From: Rhizobium sp. Leaf453
GTDB lineage: Bacteria > Pseudomonadota > Alphaproteobacteria > Rhizobiales > Rhizobiaceae
Direction of reading: 5' to 3'
DNA: 64,000 bases
Assembly (NCBI RefSeq): GCF_001425605.1
Contig: NZ_LMRG01000001.1
Coordinates: forward strand, 187,152-251,151
In this document: piece after piece, positions 57,386 through 64,000 of the stretch
Layout of the letters: the number at the start of each line of letters is the position of its first letter
How positions within the stretch are numbered: position 1 is the first letter of the stretch
Program-made: the position numbers and the translations under genes
Notes under the pieces: generated by a model
Databases searched by the model: none
The model's input: the letters and a program-made list of their open reading frames with translations, nothing else
What the model was told of the DNA's origin: nothing

Positions 57386-57853
57386 TCAATACGGGGAATT
57401 GCAGGCGCGACGCGGGCCATAATTCGGCTGATACGAATTGTCGTAGGCACGATAGCTGCGATAGCGATTGTAGCACCATTCGACATGGCTGCCGCCGTAG
57501 CGCACGGAGGGCTGGGCAACGGAACCGGCAATGATTGCACCGGTCGCAAAGGCCGCCAGCGGGAACCACATTCCGTTATATTCCCGGTAGCCCGAACGGC
57601 GGTAATTATAGCCGCGATGGCCATTATAGTAGGAGTAGCCGTCGCGGCGATGATAACCGCGTCGCCAGTTATTATCATGACGGCCCCAGTCACCATCACG
57701 GCGGTGGCGAAACTGCACGTCAACAACATCGACCGGACGTTCGGCCTTGGTCGGCACGGGAATCTGCGTGAACGCCATCGAAGGCGTGAAAGACGTCGCC
57801 AGCAGCGCTGCCGACAGAGCCAAGGTGGCTGCTTTAAATCCAAAAACACCCAT
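57386..57853 (-). CDS. BA14K family protein
   Basis: A 155-residue protein with a signal peptide or N-terminal helix (MGVFGFKAATLALSAALLATSF), a strongly Arg/Tyr/Asp-rich middle (RRDGDWGRHDNNWRRGYHRRDGYSYYN), a Gly/Ala hydrophobic helix (about 95-110) and the C-terminal BA14K signature HVEWCYNRYRSYRAYDNSYQPNYGPRRAC. First described as a Brucella immunogen with lectin-like activity, it is common in rhizobia. The ATG at 57853 follows GGAGG. It is divergent from the GH25 gene. Confidence 0.92.
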   Translation of the reverse strand: MGVFGFKAATLALSAALLATSFTPSMAFTQIPVPTKAERPVDVVDVQFRHRRDGDWGRHDNNWRRGYHRRDGYSYYNGHRGYNYRRSGYREYNGMWFPLAAFATGAIIAGSVAQPSVRYGGSHVEWCYNRYRSYRAYDNSYQPNYGPRRACNSPY

Positions 57854-57979
57854 GGTGTTCCTCCATTCCATCGTATTCGACATGATTGTCATGTCGAAAA
57901 AACGCAGATTGGTTTGGTTTGTTCCATTCACGATAGTGTCATCAGAACTAGCGAGCGGCAGGGTAACGATGTGTTAACC

Positions 57980-58972
57980 ATGTTTGCCCACCCTCTTCCC
58001 ATGGAAAAGGGCCGCAAACCACGTCTGCGCAGGTTCTTCCGCTTCGCCGTTCTTCTCGGCGCCGCGCTGGTGTCGAGTGCGGCTATTGCCCGTGATCTCA
58101 TGCCGTGGAAGGCGGCGAACCACGCCCTTGTCATTGATGCCTATGAACTGAACATTATCGACTGGGAGGCCATGCTGACGGACCGGCGGATCGCCGCCTT
58201 CATCTCCAAGGCCTCCGACGGCCTGCCCGAAAGCTTTGCCTGCACCGGCGATCATGGCGGCGATACGGTCGCCCACTGCAAGACGATGTGGCGCAAATAT
58301 GCGGTCAGCCGCGAACTCTACCAGACACGACGGATGATCGCCCGTGCCAATGGGCTGCTCTGGGGCGCCTATCATCTCGCCCGCCCCGGCAACCCCGTCG
58401 ATCAGGCCAACCATTTCCTCGACTATGCCGAGCCGCGCGACGACGAACTGATGGTGCTCGACATCGAAGGCATCGACGCGGAAAAATACATGTCGCTGGA
58501 GGACGCCGCCATCTTCGCCGGGCATATCAAGACGCGAACCGGCCGTTATCCAATGCTTTACACCAACCATTCCACGGCCCGATACATCGCCGCCAATCGC
58601 GACCGCTTCCCGATCCTCTCGCGCCTGCCCCTGTGGTACGCGCGTTACAAGCCGGGCATCCGCAACGTCTTCCCGATGGGAAACTGGGACAACTATGCGC
58701 TCTGGCAATTTTCCTCGGCAGTCAATTGCGGCAAGCGGCGATGTCCCTATCGGGTCACCGGCACGCTTGACGATATCGATGTCAATGTCGCACCGGTGGA
58801 CGCAAAGACCCTCAAAGCCATATGGGCGAAGGGCGAACTGCTTCCGGAAAAGCCGATGGACAAACCCCTGCTCATCGCCACCGCAGACGCGAAGGCTGCC
58901 GCCGGCCTTGGCGTGGACATGACGGTAACGGGATCGATCGGCAAGGTTTCAATTCCGCTGGGTTTGCGCTAA
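57980..58972 (+). CDS. secreted GH25-family lysozyme-like enzyme
   Basis: A 330-residue protein with an N-terminal hydrophobic signal or anchor (FFRFAVLLGAALVSSAAIA). The GH25 barrel starts ALVIDAYELNIIDWEAML; the catalytic acids are expected in this first strand (Asp) and in MVLDIEGID. Later YPMLYTNHSTARYI and WDNYALWQFSS are family features. GH25 enzymes cut peptidoglycan between MurNAc and GlcNAc. About 70 residues after the barrel have no clear domain. The ATG at 57980 is assumed; an ATG at 58001 is possible. Confidence 0.88.
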   Translation: MFAHPLPMEKGRKPRLRRFFRFAVLLGAALVSSAAIARDLMPWKAANHALVIDAYELNIIDWEAMLTDRRIAAFISKASDGLPESFACTGDHGGDTVAHCKTMWRKYAVSRELYQTRRMIARANGLLWGAYHLARPGNPVDQANHFLDYAEPRDDELMVLDIEGIDAEKYMSLEDAAIFAGHIKTRTGRYPMLYTNHSTARYIAANRDRFPILSRLPLWYARYKPGIRNVFPMGNWDNYALWQFSSAVNCGKRRCPYRVTGTLDDIDVNVAPVDAKTLKAIWAKGELLPEKPMDKPLLIATADAKAAAGLGVDMTVTGSIGKVSIPLGLR

Positions 58973-59122
58973 GGACCGGCATCAGGTGGGCACCACAGTT
59001 TTGCCGAGTTACCGTGCATTTACCACGGCGTTCGAAATTGCGGGGCGGCTTGGGCCGGATTCATTCTTTCGACTGGAAAAGAGTCTAGGGACGACAGATC
59101 AGTTCCTGCACATGATGAGCAG

Positions 59123-60793
59123 ATGGCAAGCAAGATCGTAATCAGCAGCAACCGCACGACGCCCGTCTCGGTGCTTTCCGCAGACACCGTTTTCGTGATC
59201 AACAAGGGCGTGACGCTGAGCACGGCCACGACCGCGATCGTCGCGACCGGAATCGCCACGGGGCGCGATTTCTACATCAACGGCACAGTCATCTCCGCCT
59301 CGAGCTACGCGTTCCAGTTCGGCACGACCTCTGTTGCTGATAGCAAGAGCGAATTCGTCGTCAGCAGCACCGGCAGGATCTCCGGCCAGGAATACGGCCT
59401 GAAGATCAGCAGCGGCAGCCTCGAACTGACAAACCAGGGCACGATCGACGCCCGCCTCACGGCGGTCAGTATCGCCGGCAAGGCGACCCATATCGTCAAC
59501 AGCGGCCTGATTGAATCGACCGCCTCGGCCGGGATGTCAGTCTCCGGCGCTGGCAGCGTCATCACCAATCATGGCACCACCCATGCGGCGACCAATGCCG
59601 TCCAGATTTCCGGGGCGTCAGTCATCCTGACCAACAATGGCGAACTACGTTCGGATAAATCTTCGGCAATATACTCGACTGGTGCCGCCGCGACGCTCAC
59701 CAACCACGGCACGGCCATCGGTTACGGCACTGCCATCGTATCCTCGGGGAGCTCCGTCAAGATCACCAATGACGGCGCGGTCACCTCCAGCAAAGGCATC
59801 GCCATCCAGGCGAAAGGCGCCAGCGCGATCATCACCAACAGCGGCACGATCACCGCCGTCAAGGACGCCATCGTGCTTTCCGGCGATGACGGCAAGGTGA
59901 CCAATAACGGCCTGATCAAATCCTCGGCCTATGCGATCTCGGTCTCGGCCGACGACGCCATCGTTACCAACAACAAGACGATCACGGCGGGTGGCGGCAT
60001 CAAGGCGGCCGGTAGCGGCGAAACCGTCACCAATTACGGCACCATCACCGGCACGCTATCGACACTTGCGGCCATCGACTTCTCCGACGCCACCAAGTCG
60101 AGCCTCCATAACAACGGCCTGATCAAGTCCGCCGGCACGGCGTTTCTCGGCAGCAATGCGGTGGATTCCGTCTTCAACAGCGGCACGATCAACGGCACGA
60201 TCCGGCTTGGCGGCGGCAACGACTATTTCGACGGCACCGGCGGCAAGGTCAACGGCACCGTCTCCGGCGGAGCGGGCAATGATGTCTATGTGATCACCGA
60301 TGCCACGATCAAGCTGTCGGAAGCCACCGGCGGCGGCACCGATCTTGTCAAATCCAGCGTGTCCTACACGCTTGCCACCAATATCGAAAACCTGACGCTG
60401 AACGGATCGGCGAACATCAACGCCATCGGCAACGCGCAGGCGAACCTGCTGCACGGCAACGCAGGTGCAAACACGATCGACGGCAAGGCCGGAAACGACA
60501 CAATCTGGGGCCATGGTGGAGCCGATATCCTGACGGGTGGCACCGGCGCCGACCAGTTCGTCTTTGCCACCAAGGACGGCAAGGACACCATCACCGATTT
60601 CGCCGCGACAGGCTCCAGCCACGACATTCTCGACCTGACAGGCCTCGCCAGCATCAGCGACTACAAGGACCTGGCCCAGAACCACATGACGCAGGTCGGC
60701 AGCGACGTGCTGATCGATGGGCTGAACGGCGACAGTATTCTTTTGAAGAACGTCAAGCTCGCCGCTCTCGACGCCGGTGACTTCTTTTTTTGA
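59123..60793 (+). CDS. RTX protein with beta-helix-like repeats
   Basis: A 556-residue protein without a signal peptide. From about residue 60 to 350 it is built of roughly 20-residue repeats around ITNxGTI-type cores (VNSGLIES, ITNHGTTHA, LTNNGELRS, ITNSGTITA, VTNNGLIKS), which suggest a right-handed beta-helix adhesin-like stalk. The C-terminal 170 residues hold RTX calcium-binding repeats (GGAGNDVYVI, GKAGNDTIWGHGGADILTGG) and end in DAGDFFF, compatible with type I secretion. The target surface is unknown. It has its own ATG at 59123. Confidence 0.9.
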   Translation: MASKIVISSNRTTPVSVLSADTVFVINKGVTLSTATTAIVATGIATGRDFYINGTVISASSYAFQFGTTSVADSKSEFVVSSTGRISGQEYGLKISSGSLELTNQGTIDARLTAVSIAGKATHIVNSGLIESTASAGMSVSGAGSVITNHGTTHAATNAVQISGASVILTNNGELRSDKSSAIYSTGAAATLTNHGTAIGYGTAIVSSGSSVKITNDGAVTSSKGIAIQAKGASAIITNSGTITAVKDAIVLSGDDGKVTNNGLIKSSAYAISVSADDAIVTNNKTITAGGGIKAAGSGETVTNYGTITGTLSTLAAIDFSDATKSSLHNNGLIKSAGTAFLGSNAVDSVFNSGTINGTIRLGGGNDYFDGTGGKVNGTVSGGAGNDVYVITDATIKLSEATGGGTDLVKSSVSYTLATNIENLTLNGSANINAIGNAQANLLHGNAGANTIDGKAGNDTIWGHGGADILTGGTGADQFVFATKDGKDTITDFAATGSSHDILDLTGLASISDYKDLAQNHMTQVGSDVLIDGLNGDSILLKNVKLAALDAGDFFF

Positions 60794-60848
60794 GGAAGGC
60801 TAAATTCGGAACTCCGCCCTCCATTAGCGGCAATATAAAATCGACCCG

Positions 60849-61943
60849 CTACGCCTCGATCTGCACGTCGCCGATCGGGCGGGAACAGCAGGCGAGGATG
60901 TAGCCTTCCTCGATCTCGTCGTCGAGAATGCCGCCGTTGTGGTGCATGTCGACCTCACCGGCCACCTTCATGACACGGCAGGTGCCGCAGAGGCCGCCTT
61001 CGCAGGCGGCGCCGATGCGCACGCCGGCTGCCCTCGCGGTCTGCAGGATGGTCTGGCCGGGCTGACACTTGGCTTCCTTGCCGGCCATGGTGAAGGTAAT
61101 GGTGGCGACGGTCGCGCCGTCATGACCAGCGCCGTCGCGGATCGCCAGTTCCTCTGCCGCGGGTGCCGCCGCCGGCTGGAAGCTTTCCTCGTGGTAACGG
61201 TTCATGTCGAAACCGACGCTTTCGAGCATCGACTTCACGCCCTTCATGAACGGCTCCGGGCCGCAACAGAAAACCGTGCGGTCGCGGAAGTCGGGCGAAA
61301 GCAGCGCCAGTTTCGAGGTTTCGATGCGGCCGCGCAGCCCGTGCCAGCCGTGGCGCGGCGCATGGGTCTCCACGATGAAGCCGAGATTGAGCTTGGGCAT
61401 GTTACGCGCGATGTTTTCCAGCTCCTCGCGAAACAGGAGGTCGTCCGGCTGGCGGGCGCAGGACAGGAAGGTGACGTCCGATTGCGGGGCGCAATCGGCC
61501 ATCCAGCGGGTCATCGACATCATCGGCGTGATGCCGGAACCGGCCGAGATAAACAGGTACTTTTCCCCGGTGTGCCGAACGAAGGAGAAGTCGCCGAGCG
61601 GCCCGAAGGCCTTCAGCTTCATACCCGGCTTCAGATGATCGAACATCCAGCGCGTGCCGATGCTCGTCGCCTGCGCCTTGACGGTGACGGCAATCGAGAA
61701 CGGCCGCGAAGGCGTCGAGGACAGCGTATAGGTCCGCATCACCGGATCGTCCGGCGTCACCGGCAGTTCGAGCGTGACGAACTGGCCCGGCAGATACCGG
61801 AACCAGCTATCCCTGTCGGCCTTGAAGCCGAAGGTCATCACGTCCGGCGCCTCGTGGGTCACGGAAATGCATTCCAGAAGCTGCTGCCGGTCGTTGAAGG
61901 GCTGTAGTTCGTCGAAGTGACGGAAGGATGAAACAATCGTCAT
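60849..61943 (-). CDS. gbcB: ferredoxin-reductase component of GbcAB-like oxygenase
   Basis: A 364-residue electron-transfer protein for the Rieske oxygenase encoded just upstream. An FAD domain (RYLPGQFVTLELP, MRTYTLSSTPSRPF), an NAD domain (LFISAGSGITPMMSMTRW, FCCGPEPFMKGV) and a C-terminal plant-type 2Fe-2S domain (GAACEGGLCGTCRVMK, with a final Cys in LACCSRP) are in order. It matches the hybrid-cluster-type reductases such as Pseudomonas GbcB. The start codon is one base after the oxygenase stop codon, showing tight coupling. Confidence 0.88.
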   Translation of the reverse strand: MTIVSSFRHFDELQPFNDRQQLLECISVTHEAPDVMTFGFKADRDSWFRYLPGQFVTLELPVTPDDPVMRTYTLSSTPSRPFSIAVTVKAQATSIGTRWMFDHLKPGMKLKAFGPLGDFSFVRHTGEKYLFISAGSGITPMMSMTRWMADCAPQSDVTFLSCARQPDDLLFREELENIARNMPKLNLGFIVETHAPRHGWHGLRGRIETSKLALLSPDFRDRTVFCCGPEPFMKGVKSMLESVGFDMNRYHEESFQPAAAPAAEELAIRDGAGHDGATVATITFTMAGKEAKCQPGQTILQTARAAGVRIGAACEGGLCGTCRVMKVAGEVDMHHNGGILDDEIEEGYILACCSRPIGDVQIEA

Positions 61944-61944
61944 G

Positions 61945-63189
61945 TCAGGCGACCCGAACCAGAGGGGTGGACGCTCCGTGCAGGCGGTCCTGCATGAAGT
62001 TGGTGTACCATTCGACGAACTGCATCACGCCGCCTTCATGTTCCGGCGAATAGGGGCCGGGCTGATAGGCGGGCGAGCGGATGCCGAAGGCATTTTCCTC
62101 GACGATCTGGCGATCCTGGTCGTTGGTCTCGGTCCAGACATGCGTCAGTTCCTCGAGATTGTAATCGACGCCTTCGACCGCATCCTTGTGGACCAGCCAC
62201 TTGGTGGTGACCTGGGTCAATTCCGGCCCGAGCGGCAGGACACGGAAGGTGATGGCGTGATCGCCCAGAACATGGTTCCAGGTCGAGGGATAGTGGAATA
62301 GCAGCAGCGTGCCGATCTGGCTCTGGCTGACATCATCAGACAGCTGGCGCTTGACGGCGCGCTTGCCCGACATGGTGTAGCTTTCGGCATCCTGGATCAA
62401 CGGCATGCGGGCAACGCGGAACTGTCCGCTAGTGTCCATACGGAATTCACTCGGCAGGCCGGTGGCCTCGCACTTTGCCCAGTGCTCGGCAATGACCGGA
62501 TCATCCTTGGCACCCTGCACGCCGGTAGCCGTCGGGGCTTCCGGATAGGTGCGGCAAAGTTCCGGGTGGTTGGCAGCGCAGTGATAGCACTCGCGGTTGT
62601 TTTCCCAGACGAGCTTCCAGTTGCCCTTCTCGATAATCGTGCTTTCGAAGGCGACCTTGGTGTCCTTCAGGTTATGCGGCGTGACATAGGAAGAAACCAT
62701 GTCGCGAACCGGCTGGAAGTCCATCGCCTCGTCAGCCAGGCAGATGAAGATGTAGCCGCCGATGGTCTCGCAATGGATGGGCTTCAGGCCATGCTGGTTC
62801 TTGTCGAAATCCTCGCCCATCTGGCGGGCGAAAAGAAGCTTGCCGTCCAGTTCATAGGTCCACTGATGATACGGACAGACAAGCTTTGCGGAGGATCCCT
62901 TGGCGCCGGCGCAGACGCGCGAACCGCGGTGACGGCAGGAATTGTGGAGCGCGCGGACGGTGCCGGTGCGGTCGCGAACGATGACAACGGGATATTCGCC
63001 GACCTGTACGGTGAAATAATTGCCGGCCTTGGGGATTTCGCAATCATGGCCGATGAACAGCCAGTCCTTGTACCAGATCTCTGCCATATCGAGCTTGAAG
63101 AGATCGGGATCGGTATAGAAGGCCTGCTCCAGGCTATGACCGGCGCGCCGGGTCTTCAATTTGCGGAGAACTTCGCTGCGGAGATCCAT
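61945..63189 (-). CDS. gbcA: Rieske oxygenase, GbcA-like (glycine betaine or related quaternary amine)
   Basis: A 414-residue terminal oxygenase. The Rieske 2Fe-2S site is intact: Cys85/His87 (NSCRHRGSR) and Cys105/His108 (VCPYHQWTYELDG). The mononuclear iron site reads ENNRECYHCAANHPEL, with His203 and His208. From memory the sequence closely follows Pseudomonas GbcA, which demethylates glycine betaine to dimethylglycine; stachydrine or carnitine demethylases are related alternatives. It starts at an ATG with GAGAAGGAAAA upstream, and a cobalamin riboswitch precedes it on the same strand. Confidence 0.87.
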   Translation of the reverse strand: MDLRSEVLRKLKTRRAGHSLEQAFYTDPDLFKLDMAEIWYKDWLFIGHDCEIPKAGNYFTVQVGEYPVVIVRDRTGTVRALHNSCRHRGSRVCAGAKGSSAKLVCPYHQWTYELDGKLLFARQMGEDFDKNQHGLKPIHCETIGGYIFICLADEAMDFQPVRDMVSSYVTPHNLKDTKVAFESTIIEKGNWKLVWENNRECYHCAANHPELCRTYPEAPTATGVQGAKDDPVIAEHWAKCEATGLPSEFRMDTSGQFRVARMPLIQDAESYTMSGKRAVKRQLSDDVSQSQIGTLLLFHYPSTWNHVLGDHAITFRVLPLGPELTQVTTKWLVHKDAVEGVDYNLEELTHVWTETNDQDRQIVEENAFGIRSPAYQPGPYSPEHEGGVMQFVEWYTNFMQDRLHGASTPLVRVA

Positions 63190-63195
63190 GGTCTT

Positions 63196-63241
63196 TTCCT
63201 TCTCGCCACTTCTTTCAGGAGTTACGGCGAATAGGAAGGAA
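63196..63241 (-). promoter_or_regulatory. possible ribosome-site-sequestering hairpin before gbcA
   Basis: On the minus strand TTCCTTC-CTAT-TCGCC can pair with GGCGAGAAGGAA, leaving a CTAT bulge and an 18-base loop. The downstream arm contains the gbcA ribosome site. This would be a suitable expression platform for translational control by the riboswitch 80 bases upstream. Confidence 0.5.
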
Positions 63242-63321
63242 CCATCCCCCGCGCCTGGAGAGCGCGTGACTTCAATGGTTCATCTTCCGGCTGCCCGCCG
63301 CAACCAAAACATCAATTTCGT

Positions 63322-63496
63322 CACAAGGCTGGTTTCCGGGCTCTGGAGCCGTCCTTTCGGACTATCCCGGCGCCTTCCCGGATTTCTCCAGTGGCCTTTT
63401 GCCGAGGTTTCGCTCCACCACCGTTGCGGGGGCAGCGCCGGATTCTGACCGGCTTCCCAATTCTCCGCCCTCCCTATAAAGGCGGCACCTTGAGTG
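63322..63496 (-). ncRNA. cobalamin riboswitch
   Basis: On the minus strand the conserved core reads GGGAAGCCGGTCAGAATCC, then GCTGCCCCCGCAACGG, followed by the B12 box GAGCCCGGAAACCAGCC. The outer P1 stem can form between CAC-AAGG at the 5' end and CCTTGTG at the 3' end. These are the diagnostic elements of cobalamin riboswitches. The next gene on the strand is gbcA, 132 bases downstream, with no other credible coding region between. Such elements normally turn expression off when cobalamin is plentiful. Confidence 0.93.
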
Positions 63497-63753
63497 TCTT
63501 TATCTAGCCCCATGAAATATCCGGACAGCTGTCGATTAGCGACATCGAATTCCAGAATGACGACACAGTGAAAGTTGTTTTGGTAAATTGCAAAACTGCC
63601 TATTATATAAGTAAAAACAAACAAATAGCCTGAAATTTCGGCAAATGGCGCGTTTTCCACCATACGCTTGCCTGCGCCGTCGAATGACTGCCTCTTTGCG
63701 ACATCCGGGAAACTTCTACGGCCTTGCGACGCAAGCCTCGCGCCATCGGACAA

Positions 63754-63782
63754 GGTTAACAACGGGAAAGATTACGTTAACC
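63754..63782. promoter_or_regulatory. inverted repeat upstream of the last gene
   Basis: GGTTAAC and GTTAACC are exact complements separated by 15 bases, so their centres are two helical turns apart, about 80 bases before the start at 63863. It looks like an operator for a dimeric regulator. It might instead serve the riboswitch transcript. Confidence 0.4.
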
Positions 63783-63862
63783 TCCACACTGTAGTTTTCC
63801 CTCATGGAGAGTTTCCACCCCGGCATGCACACTGCAAGCCGCCGCGATTCTGGTGCTGGCCA

Positions 63863-64000
63863 ATGTCAAACCTGAGATATTTCGACGCCGCAGCCGTCAA
63901 GAAACCGATCCAGTCCCCAAAGGCTGCGATCTACACCGAATTTCTTCGAACAGGGCGGATCAACCGGAACAAGGCTGGCTGGGACGCGAGCGAAAAGCGT
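63863..64000 (+). CDS. start of an unidentified gene, truncated by the window end
   Basis: An open frame of 46 codons begins MSNLRYFDAAAVKKPIQ and continues to the last base without a stop. The amino-acid composition is ordinary for a soluble protein (GRINRNKAGWDASEKR at the edge). The ribosome site is weak (CTGG). I recognise no family from the visible part; the remainder lies outside the window. Confidence 0.5.
   Translation, partial: MSNLRYFDAAAVKKPIQSPKAAIYTEFLRTGRINRNKAGWDASEKR

Noticed and set aside
63280-63762. A 160-codon minus-strand frame upstream of gbcA
   Set aside because: It reads straight through the cobalamin riboswitch core, has no ribosome site and no family resemblance.

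Overview
The window looks like a chromosomal segment of an alphaproteobacterium of the family Rhizobiaceae (Rhizobium/Agrobacterium/Sinorhizobium group). The basis is high GC, an aa3 cytochrome oxidase cluster in the order ctaC-ctaD-ctaB-small ORF-ctaG-ctaE followed by DUF983 and SURF1 genes, a fabI / histidine phosphatase / aroC / ribB neighbourhood, BioMNY genes, EcfG(RpoE2)-type promoters and rhizobial palindromic repeats. No rRNA, tRNA, CRISPR array, insertion sequence, prophage or replication origin was recognised. Most genes are housekeeping, with a few accessory insertions.

Layout. 1-6150: a DUF308-like membrane protein behind a perfect palindrome, a DUF1232 protein with an apparent frameshift, a zinc-ribbon metallopeptidase, CsbD, YqgE, a secreted DsbD-N-like protein, a peroxiredoxin and a cupin. 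6138-16837 (minus strand): rnhA, thrB, an unplaced ORF, ispH, DUF1304, SURF1, DUF983, a toxin-antitoxin pair, then ctaE, ctaG, a 46-residue protein, ctaB, ctaD and ctaC. A perfect FNR/FixK-type box lies just upstream of ctaC. 17273-26450: IalB, tldD, a 25-residue peptide gene, a PhnA-like membrane protein, a polysaccharide deacetylase, pdxH, a lipoprotein, a J-domain protein, fabI, a histidine phosphatase and DUF1344. 26703-37813: a CHASE-PAS-GGDEF-EAL protein, aroC, ribB with a decayed RibA half, a GH16 enzyme, a YcaQ-type DNA glycosylase, bioM-bioN-bioY, a histone-deacetylase-like protein and xseB.

37967-49693: a large RTX protein sits between xseB and pirin/dxs. It is followed by a frameshifted OpgC-type acyltransferase, DUF4424, a chemoreceptor, tlyA and a TrmA/RumA-type RNA methyltransferase. 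49781-60793: a second chemoreceptor whose dCache domain carries the complete amino-acid-binding motif, an esterase, a RIME-like repeat, an enoyl-CoA hydratase/acyl-CoA dehydrogenase pair, a CorA-family transporter, BA14K, a GH25 enzyme and a second RTX protein with beta-helix-like repeats. 60849-63500: a Rieske oxygenase and reductase pair resembling glycine betaine monooxygenase GbcAB, preceded on the same strand by a clear cobalamin riboswitch. That pairing is the most unexpected regulatory arrangement in the window. A further gene starts at 63863 and runs off the end.

Themes. The cox cluster, SURF1 and CtaG/CtaB build the aa3 oxidase, apparently under oxygen control. CsbD and the 25-residue peptide/PhnA-like pair carry general-stress promoters. 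The riboswitch suggests that methylamine catabolism is tied to cobalamin status. Two single-base indels (DUF1232 and OpgC) may be real decay or sequence errors.
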